Of a stretch of DNA of 5,477 nucleotides, positions 1-5,477 are shown in pieces. Source of the DNA: an uncultured Chloroflexota bacterium (GTDB lineage: Bacteria; Chloroflexota; Dehalococcoidia; UBA3495); assembly GCA_913052545.1 (NCBI GenBank), contig CAJXEF010000144.1:1-5477 (forward strand), written 5' to 3'. Position numbers and translations under genes: made by a program. How positions within the stretch are numbered: the stretch's first letter is position 1; each line of letters starts with the position of its first letter. The notes below the pieces were generated by a model that was not told the DNA's origin, did not search any database, and was given only the letters and a program-made list of their open reading frames with translations.

Positions 1-166
1 ATCCGAGCGTTATATATAATGCCTATAGTTTTCATTTGTTAATGAGAGCAGACGCAAAAGGTTCATAATAGAAGTAACCCCGTTCCGGAACCAGAGGCAG
101 TCTAGCATCAGCAAATTTGAGTGTCAATTTAATGGGTTGCAGAATAACTCCTCGATAAGTTCAAGA
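1..166. other. Sequence downstream of nuoN, no confident gene
   Basis: No gene can be supported here. On the minus strand, in the nuoN frame, 42 codons stay open after the tandem stops (160-35, stop TGA 34-32), but no ATG or GTG start with a suitable ribosome binding site precedes them. On the plus strand two short open ends enter from the window edge (stops at 40-42 and 66-68); either could be the tail of a convergent gene or chance. A perfect 10-base palindrome GTTCCGGAAC lies at 82-91. On the minus strand GGTTC (92-88) can pair with GAACC (64-60), followed by four T's (59-56). That is too weak, with a 23-base loop, to call a terminator. A TATAAT at 15-20 on the plus strand has no visible partner because any -35 box would be off the edge. 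Confidence 0.5.
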
Positions 167-1681
167 TTACCAGTATCCAATGTTCGGAAGAACTTTCACC
201 GTATCTTCAGCTATGTTAAGGATAAACCCGGGTAATACCCCAATCAACAAAGTCATAAAACTAGTAGATGCCAACGCAATACTTGGAGCCCAAGACATAC
301 GTATTTTTGGTTGGTCTTCTGTTTGGGATAAAAACATGACTCTGATAACTCGCACATAGTAATAAACCGATACAACACTGTTCACCACACCTATCACGGC
401 TAACCATGCAAGATGATTGTCTACCGCAGATGCGAAAATATGGATTTTGGCCATGAATACACCTGTGGGAGGCACTCCAATGAGTGCGATCAACGATAAA
501 ACCAAAGCAAGCGCTATTAGCGGAGAGCGGCGGAACATTCCACCGTAGTCATCAATGCGATCACTATTTATGTTATGTCCGATGGCGATTATTGAGAAAA
601 ATGCAGTCAGATTTGCTGCCGCATAAGCCACCAAGTAAAACAGCACACTACTCGGCCCCATATGCGAAAACAACGATGAGGAACTATCTCCGCCTATAGC
701 TGCTATACCTACAAGAATGTACCCTGCATGGGCAATGGTGCTGTAGCCTAATAGTCGTTTAATATTATTTTGAACCAACGCTGCCAGATTTCCAACAGTC
801 ATAGACGCTGCAGCTAAACAAGCTATCAAGATAGTCCATTCGAGTTGTAAGTCAATGAATCCTGAGCACAACACTCTGAGCACTAACGCAAATGCAGCCG
901 ACTTGCTGGCTACTGATAAAAATGTTACTACAGGAGTAGGAGCACCTTCATACACGTCTGGGACCCACATCTGATAAGGTACTGCCGATAACTTGAAACC
1001 GAAACCAACTATCAGTAAAAGCATACCTACCAAAACTGCGTAACTTCCAAACGGTATATCTGAATTATGTGCCAAGGCCAAAGCGTCGGATATCCCGGAC
1101 AAAGTAGTACTTCCCGTAAATCCAAATATGAGAGTCATTCCATACAACATCACGGCCGAGCTTAGAGCACCAATTACAAGGAATTTCATTCCGGCTTCAG
1201 TAGATTTGGCAGTAAACAACATTGACGAAAGAGCTATCAAAGGAAGGGTTGTCAGTTCCAACGCAATATAAATTGTGATTAGCTCAGTAGCACCGACCAA
1301 AACCAACATTCCTGTAGCGGACAACAATATAAGCCCGAAATACTCTGCTCGGTTACGATCCATACGACTGAGGTAGTCGTTTGATGAGAGAATTACTAAG
1401 CCAGTAACAATCAAAATCAGAAAATTAAAAAATAACGAGAATTGGTCCACCATTAAACTTCCATGGAACACACTGCTTTGGATTACCAGTCCTGAAGAAT
1501 CCGAAGCAGTCAAATCTTTTAACTGAATCAGTGTAAGTCCCATAGGGACTAGTAGCCCAACAAAGGCTATTACTGGCAGTAATTTACTCCGTCTAAAAAA
1601 GAGGTCAAATACTATAACTATTAGACCAATCCCTGCCATAGCTAGTTGGGGTGCTATTAAATAAATATCGTAGCTAGTCAT
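167..1681 (-). CDS. nuoN: NADH-quinone oxidoreductase subunit N (NuoN), proximal antiporter-like subunit
   Basis: NuoN is the antiporter-like subunit closest to the quinone-binding heel of complex I and forms one proton channel. The product is 504 residues (E. coli 485), from ATG (1681) to TAA (169-167), with about 14 membrane segments and the core antiporter domain at about residues 125-425. Characteristic motifs are IYIALELTTLPLIAL with TM5 Glu142, GMKFLVIGALSSAVMLYG (164-181), FGFKLSAVPYQMWVPDVYEGAPTP with TM7 Lys230, VASKSAAFALVLR with TM8 Lys260, and IGVPPTGVFMAKIHIF with TM12 Lys412. These correspond to E. coli NuoN K217, K247 and K395. The VPxQMWVPDVYEGAPTP and GVPPTxGFxxK-type motifs are specific to NuoN. 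The start follows the nuoM stop by 11 bases and lacks a clear Shine-Dalgarno sequence. The stop is backed up by a second in-frame stop, TGA, one codon later (163-161). This is usually the last gene of a nuo operon, and no further nuo gene is seen in the remaining 166 bases. Identification is secure. Confidence 0.96.
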   Translation of the reverse strand: MTSYDIYLIAPQLAMAGIGLIVIVFDLFFRRSKLLPVIAFVGLLVPMGLTLIQLKDLTASDSSGLVIQSSVFHGSLMVDQFSLFFNFLILIVTGLVILSSNDYLSRMDRNRAEYFGLILLSATGMLVLVGATELITIYIALELTTLPLIALSSMLFTAKSTEAGMKFLVIGALSSAVMLYGMTLIFGFTGSTTLSGISDALALAHNSDIPFGSYAVLVGMLLLIVGFGFKLSAVPYQMWVPDVYEGAPTPVVTFLSVASKSAAFALVLRVLCSGFIDLQLEWTILIACLAAASMTVGNLAALVQNNIKRLLGYSTIAHAGYILVGIAAIGGDSSSSLFSHMGPSSVLFYLVAYAAANLTAFFSIIAIGHNINSDRIDDYGGMFRRSPLIALALVLSLIALIGVPPTGVFMAKIHIFASAVDNHLAWLAVIGVVNSVVSVYYYVRVIRVMFLSQTEDQPKIRMSWAPSIALASTSFMTLLIGVLPGFILNIAEDTVKVLPNIGYW

Positions 1682-1692
1682 ATTTCAAAACA

Positions 1693-3249
1693 CTATCTAA
1701 CGGGTACCGCGCCGGAACTATTATTAGCAAGCCCGTCCATTACCTCTAACATCGGATTCAATCCTGATTCAAAAACCGTTGTAAGTATCGCCGGATAAAC
1801 TCCTATTACCAATATGCTGATAATTAATAAAACTAGTGGTATAGCCTCCACTAAAGAAGCATCGCTTAAAGTAGAAAATCTAGGTAAATCAGGTCCAAAG
1901 AGCGTCCTTTGCATCATCCATAAGATATACCCTGCAGCTAAAATAATTCCAAAAACTGCGATTACGGTGGGCCACGGGAAGGCTGGGAATGTTCCGAGAA
2001 ACACCAAAATTTCAGATACAAATCCACTAAGACCAGGAAGTCCCAAGGAAGCTAATCCCGCAATTAGAAACGCGATGGCAATGAACGGCATACGATTGGC
2101 TAATCCGCCCAAGTCCGGTATATAGCGAGTATGCGCTTTGTCGTAAATTAATCCCACGCAAAGGAAAAGCAATCCAGTGATGGTCCCATGAGTAAACAAT
2201 TGCATAGCAGCCCCGTTTAACCCAACGGATGAAATACGTTCCCCTGAAACTGCTACTGATCCGACTCCTAAAAGAACCAGACCCATATGACTGACACTCG
2301 AATAGGCTATTAACCTCTTAAGATCAGTTTGTTTCACCGTCACTATCGCACCATAAATAATACTGATCACTCCTAAAGTAACTAGGGCCCAAGCAAACCC
2401 GCGCACCTGGTCCGGAAATAAACCTACATTGATTCTTAATAGACCATACCCACCCATTTTGAGCATAACCCCAGCCAGCATCACACTAGCAGCTGTTGGC
2501 GCATCTGTATGGGCATCAGGCAACCAAGTATGGAGTGGCCACGTCGGTAACTTGATGGCAAATGCTATAAAAAACAACCAGAACAATGCACTGATTGGTA
2601 AAACCGAGCTATTCGCAACTAACCTAGTTGACGATTCAGACATTAAAACCATATCGAATGTGTTACGGTCACCGCTCAAAAATACTCCGACTAATGCTAT
2701 CAACATAGCTGCGCTTCCGAAAATGGTGAAGATCAAGAATTTCATGGCAGAGTATTCTCGTCTCCCGCTTCCCCATACGCTGATGAGCATATACATAGGT
2801 ATTAGTTCTAATTCCCAGAAAAGGAAAAAGAGCAGAAGATCCAGCGATGTAAATACCCCCATGACAGCCGTTTGTAATATTAACAACCAAACAAAATATT
2901 CTTTGACCCTATCTTGAATATGGAACGACGCCAATAAGGCACAGAATCCGAGTAACCCAGTTAAAAGTACCAGGGGGGCACTCAGACCATCTACAGACAA
3001 CAAGTAACTTGCATTAAAAGTTTCCGTATTGATCCAGTCGATCCTATCTATTAACTGAAATCGATCTGCATCTTCGCCTTTGTTAAAAATGGAAAAAACA
3101 ATCACCGCAAGAACCAAATCGCAAAAGCCTACTGCTACTGCGACAAATCTAACCTGGCGATCACTTCTAGCAATCAACCAGATCAATAGTGCTCCCAGAG
3201 CGGGTAAAAATACCGTAACCGTTAATATTCCATTAAACCCAGTTATCAT
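1693..3249 (-). CDS. nuoM: NADH-quinone oxidoreductase subunit M (NuoM), middle antiporter-like subunit
   Basis: NuoM sits between NuoL and NuoN in the complex I membrane arm and forms one proton channel. The product is 518 residues (E. coli 509), from ATG (3249) to TAG (1695-1693), with about 14 membrane segments and the core antiporter domain at about residues 130-425. Diagnostic motifs are FWELELIPMYML with TM5 Glu146, FAIKLPTWPLHTWLPDAHTDAP with TM7 Lys233, MLAGVMLKMGGYGLLR with TM8 Lys264, YSSVSHMG with His321, LFTHG with His354, and LSGFVSEILVFLG with TM12 Glu413. They match E. coli NuoM E144, K234, K265, H322, H348 and E407. A glutamate rather than lysine in TM12 and the double lysine in TM7/TM8 separate NuoM from NuoL and NuoN. 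The start lies three bases (TTA) after the nuoL TGA. Only weak purine stretches precede it: CGGA 9 bases upstream and AGGA 15 bases upstream, so translation is probably coupled to nuoL. A polar tail rich in Asn/Ser (from about 507) ends the protein. No defects seen. Confidence 0.97.
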   Translation of the reverse strand: MITGFNGILTVTVFLPALGALLIWLIARSDRQVRFVAVAVGFCDLVLAVIVFSIFNKGEDADRFQLIDRIDWINTETFNASYLLSVDGLSAPLVLLTGLLGFCALLASFHIQDRVKEYFVWLLILQTAVMGVFTSLDLLLFFLFWELELIPMYMLISVWGSGRREYSAMKFLIFTIFGSAAMLIALVGVFLSGDRNTFDMVLMSESSTRLVANSSVLPISALFWLFFIAFAIKLPTWPLHTWLPDAHTDAPTAASVMLAGVMLKMGGYGLLRINVGLFPDQVRGFAWALVTLGVISIIYGAIVTVKQTDLKRLIAYSSVSHMGLVLLGVGSVAVSGERISSVGLNGAAMQLFTHGTITGLLFLCVGLIYDKAHTRYIPDLGGLANRMPFIAIAFLIAGLASLGLPGLSGFVSEILVFLGTFPAFPWPTVIAVFGIILAAGYILWMMQRTLFGPDLPRFSTLSDASLVEAIPLVLLIISILVIGVYPAILTTVFESGLNPMLEVMDGLANNSSGAVPVR

Positions 3250-3252
3250 TAA

Positions 3253-5301
3253 TCAGCGTCCGATTCCTGTACCTAATACTAAATACATTCCTAATATAAC
3301 CAGAGTTGCCAAGATAACAAAGCTCCCATAAAACTGAACCTGTCCTGTCTGAACGATGATTACCAGTCTCCCTACGCCTCTAGGGAGGTTTCCGATCAAA
3401 TCTACAGCACCGTCTATAAATACTCGGTCTAGCCAATCCATTGCTGAGACCAATCCACGATAAAACCACGTGCGAACTATCAATTGTTCATAGAGATGGT
3501 CAACATAGTATTTTTGGCCCAACAGATGACCTATTTGATTCAGAAATATTGATGAAAGACCAAATGTTGTTGTCACCTGGTGCCTGAGATAAATCAAACC
3601 TGCCAAGATAATCCCCGATACAGCGATAACTGTAGATACTATTGCTAGAAACAAATTGAATTCTGGGATATGAGGATGCTGGAAAACCAGCCCACTCACC
3701 AAAAACTCGGTTATCCAGTGTTTAGGGATTTCCACAACAGGGATGTGGATCCATTGAGGATTAAACAAAAATCCTGCAAAGACTGCCAATAGCCCCAAAA
3801 GTAACATAGGTACGACCATTACCAAGGGTGATTCACCCAAGTGAACATGACCTACCGATTCCGTAGATGTGCTATCAGAATATTGATCTAAATCCTTGAT
3901 TTCCTGCTCTATACCACCCCTAAATTGTCCATGAAAAGTCATGAACAACATACGGAAAGTGTAAAAAGCTGTGATAAATACCCCGAGTATCAGAAAACTG
4001 AACGTTAGCATCCCTGCCCAGTTGCTCTTGGAAATCCATGCTGCAAGCAATATCTCGTCTTTACTCCAAAAGCCTGCCAAAGGCACTATACCAACCAAAC
4101 TCAATCCTCCCACTAAAGTGAGCACATAGGTCAGCGGCATCTCTCGACGTAATCCGCCCATGTATCGCATATTAAATGTCCCACTAGCGTGATTGACACT
4201 ACCGGCACACAAAAATAATAACGCTTTAAAAAATGCATGGGTGACCAGGTGAAACAACGCTGCCCAGTACGCACCCAAACCAAGAGCGGCCATCATGTAA
4301 CCTAGCTGGCTGATGGTAGAATATGCCATCACCCTCTTAATATCGTTCATTACTAGAGCCATAGTTGCAGCCATGATAGCGGTAAAACCGCCTATTAATG
4401 CTATCACCATCATGGTTGGGCTAGCTTGTTGAAATACAGGGAAAAATCTTCCCACTAGAAACACTCCAGCTGCCACCATTGTTGCTGCATGTATCAGAGC
4501 GCTTACCGGTGTTGGACCTTCCATAGCATCAGGCAGCCAAGTATGGAGAGGGAATTGCCCAGATTTGCCAGCCGCACCCGCGAATATACCTAACGTGACC
4601 AAAACCAACGAGGATCCCATTAAAATACCCAATCCACCCTGCGCCACAGGTTGTGCTGCGGCCCAGATATCCGGTATATGAAATGCGTTTAAACCGTTGG
4701 ATGAGAACCGGTCTGCATTGAAAAATAATAAGATAATAGCTAGAAGAAAACCTACATCTCCTATACGAGTAATGATAAAAGCTTTCTTTGCTGCGGCAGC
4801 GGCTGATGGTCTGTTATGCCAAAACCCTATCAGTAAATAGGATGAGAGTCCTACTAATTCCCAGAAAGCATATAACTGGATAATATTAGCTGACAGGACT
4901 AACCCAATCATGGCGGCCGTAAACAACGACATATAAGCGAAATAACGAGAGAAACTAGGATCACCACGCATATATCCCAAAGAGTAAATTTGAACCATCA
5001 AACTCACTCCAGTTACAACCACCAACATGATCGCGGTCAATGGATCCAGCAATATGCCAATCTCTATTGCCGCACTTCCTACAATCAACCAAGAATACAA
5101 AGAGAATACAAATTCTTTACCATCTACGAGTTCCAGTAATACCCATACAGATATGCAAAAGGCTAAAAATAATGCTCCAATCAGCAGAAGACCAGAAATG
5201 AAAGAATACCTATCAAAGAATGGCCTTACCAAAAGGGCAATTACTATAAAAACAGCTACAGGGAGGAAAAAAATAGACCAAACAATAGATTCTACAGGCA
5301 T
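3253..5301 (-). CDS. nuoL: NADH-quinone oxidoreductase subunit L (NuoL), distal antiporter-like subunit
   Basis: NuoL is the outermost proton-pumping subunit of the complex I membrane arm. The product is 682 residues, starting at ATG (5301) and ending at TGA (3255-3253). An N-terminal proton-antiporter domain covers about residues 65-120 and the core antiporter domain about 135-425, with about 16 membrane segments in all. Key residues are present: TM5 Glu148 in FWELVGLSSYLLIGFW, Arg179 and Asp182 in ITRIGD, TM7 Lys246 in AGAAGKSGQFPLHTWLPDAM, His271 in ALIHAATMV, His351/His355/Lys359 in HLVTHAFFK, and TM12 Lys414-Asp415 in FWSKDEIL. These correspond to E. coli NuoL E144, R175, D178, K229, H254 and K399/D400. 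After about residue 550 the protein continues through TM15, the NuoL-specific stretch with GQKYYVDHLYEQ (595-606) that leads into the lateral helix, and a last anchor at 656-679. This C-terminal extension separates NuoL from NuoM/NuoN and from most Mrp subunits. E. coli NuoL is 613 residues; the extra length lies mainly in a polar loop at 457-491 and near the C-terminus. The gene starts directly after the upstream stop and is followed 3 bases later by nuoM. Identification is secure. Confidence 0.97.
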   Translation of the reverse strand: MPVESIVWSIFFLPVAVFIVIALLVRPFFDRYSFISGLLLIGALFLAFCISVWVLLELVDGKEFVFSLYSWLIVGSAAIEIGILLDPLTAIMLVVVTGVSLMVQIYSLGYMRGDPSFSRYFAYMSLFTAAMIGLVLSANIIQLYAFWELVGLSSYLLIGFWHNRPSAAAAAKKAFIITRIGDVGFLLAIILLFFNADRFSSNGLNAFHIPDIWAAAQPVAQGGLGILMGSSLVLVTLGIFAGAAGKSGQFPLHTWLPDAMEGPTPVSALIHAATMVAAGVFLVGRFFPVFQQASPTMMVIALIGGFTAIMAATMALVMNDIKRVMAYSTISQLGYMMAALGLGAYWAALFHLVTHAFFKALLFLCAGSVNHASGTFNMRYMGGLRREMPLTYVLTLVGGLSLVGIVPLAGFWSKDEILLAAWISKSNWAGMLTFSFLILGVFITAFYTFRMLFMTFHGQFRGGIEQEIKDLDQYSDSTSTESVGHVHLGESPLVMVVPMLLLGLLAVFAGFLFNPQWIHIPVVEIPKHWITEFLVSGLVFQHPHIPEFNLFLAIVSTVIAVSGIILAGLIYLRHQVTTTFGLSSIFLNQIGHLLGQKYYVDHLYEQLIVRTWFYRGLVSAMDWLDRVFIDGAVDLIGNLPRGVGRLVIIVQTGQVQFYGSFVILATLVILGMYLVLGTGIGR

Positions 5302-5475
5302 CTATATTTTCCTCAATATTTCTTCGGCAACATGTTCCCTGCCCTTGGGAACATATACTATAAAAGGACTTTTTTCAGACCAATCCAAGATATGCGAGTC
5401 CGGAAGGAGTTTAGTGGGAAGCCCTTCTCCTTCCAGTAAATCTTTCCATATTTCTGCTGTAATCAAGTTAGATAC
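5302..5475 (-). CDS. C-terminal part of a small soluble DUF2007-like protein (5' end outside window)
   Basis: This is an open frame of 57 codons that enters from the window edge and ends at TAG (5304-5302). I translated it by hand; it begins VSNLITAEIWKDLLEGEGLP and ends REHVAEEILRKI. It has no membrane segment, so it is not NuoK, the usual neighbour of nuoL. The visible pattern is a helix containing 'AEIWKDLLEGEGLPTKLL', then a variable middle, then a strand 'FIVYVPKGRE' and a closing helix 'HVAEEILRKI'. This matches the general plan of DUF2007 ('putative prokaryotic signal transducing protein'), a small fold in which a helix ending in EG(I/L)P is followed by a YVP-type strand and an A-x-x-I-L helix. 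Full-length members are usually about 65-100 residues, so probably only a short N-terminus is missing. The function of the family is not established. The stop codon directly abuts the nuoL ATG and its last codons carry the nuoL ribosome binding site, so it is almost certainly in the nuo transcript. Coding status is fairly sure; the family assignment is from memory of the pattern and is moderate. Confidence 0.62.
   Translation of the reverse strand, partial: VSNLITAEIWKDLLEGEGLPTKLLPDSHILDWSEKSPFIVYVPKGREHVAEEILRKI
5311..5314 (-). promoter_or_regulatory. Ribosome binding site of nuoL
   Basis: On the minus strand GAGG (within TTGAGGAAAA) lies 9 bases before the ATG at 5301, inside the last codons of the upstream DUF2007-like gene. 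It supports the chosen nuoL start. It is the only clear Shine-Dalgarno sequence among the three nuo genes in the window. Confidence 0.6.
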
Positions 5476-5477
5476 AC

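Noticed and set aside
15..20. TATAAT on the plus strand as a promoter -10 box
   Set aside because: Any -35 element lies outside the window, the stretch is a simple TA run, and no plus-strand gene follows.
60..110. Possible tRNA T-arm around GGTTC in the tail after nuoN
   Set aside because: No 5-base stem with a 7-base loop forms there, and no acceptor or anticodon stem could be matched on either strand.
484..699. 71-codon plus-strand open frame opposite nuoN
   Set aside because: Antisense to a conserved part of nuoN and without protein-like character.
1814..2125. 103-codon plus-strand open frame opposite the 3' half of nuoM
   Set aside because: Antisense shadow of nuoM. The translation is rich in Lys, Asn and Pro, as expected from reading hydrophobic codons backwards.
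2669..2890. 73-codon minus-strand open frame inside nuoM in another frame
   Set aside because: Fully contained in nuoM, which has strong family support in its own frame.
2429..2917. 162-codon open frame on the plus strand opposite nuoM
   Set aside because: It lies wholly antisense to a secure, conserved membrane protein gene, has no recognisable domain, and mirrors the hydrophobic codon pattern of nuoM. It is a shadow.
3080..3331. 83-codon plus-strand open frame across the nuoL/nuoM junction
   Set aside because: Antisense to both genes, with low-complexity Asn/Pro/Thr-rich composition and no family resemblance.
3253..5301. NuoL might instead be an Mrp/Mnh antiporter or hydrogenase membrane subunit
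   Set aside because: The C-terminal extension with the KYYVDHLYEQ region and final anchor, the neighbouring nuoM and nuoN, and the order L-M-N all point to complex I rather than an Mrp or group 4 hydrogenase cluster.

Overview
The window carries the distal end of a bacterial respiratory complex I (NADH:quinone oxidoreductase, NDH-1) operon. Everything confidently coding lies on the minus strand, so transcription runs from high to low coordinates. In that direction the layout is: the 3' end of a small soluble protein gene that resembles DUF2007 (5302-5475, cut by the window edge), then nuoL (3253-5301), nuoM (1693-3249) and nuoN (167-1681), then 166 bases without a confident gene. The genes are packed with gaps of 0, 3 and 11 bases, so they are almost certainly co-transcribed.

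NuoL, NuoM and NuoN are the three large antiporter-like subunits of the membrane arm. Together they form most of the proton-translocation machinery that is driven by quinone reduction elsewhere in the complex. All three are full length. Each keeps the TM5 glutamate, the TM7 lysine, the TM8 lysine or histidine, and the TM12 lysine or glutamate expected of a working pump module. Nothing suggests decay, frameshift or horizontal transfer.

The DNA is moderately AT-rich and uses the standard code: Trp is TGG throughout and TGA serves as a stop. The protein style, the long NuoL and the DUF2007-like neighbour suggest a Chloroflexota-type organism, perhaps a marine SAR202/Dehalococcoidia lineage. That placement is an inference from general resemblance, not from a search.

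I looked for a novel system and do not see one. The most interesting point is local: the gene directly upstream of nuoL is not nuoK, as in the classical nuoA-N order, but a small soluble protein whose stop codon abuts the nuoL ATG. The remaining observations concern translational coupling and minor structural variation.
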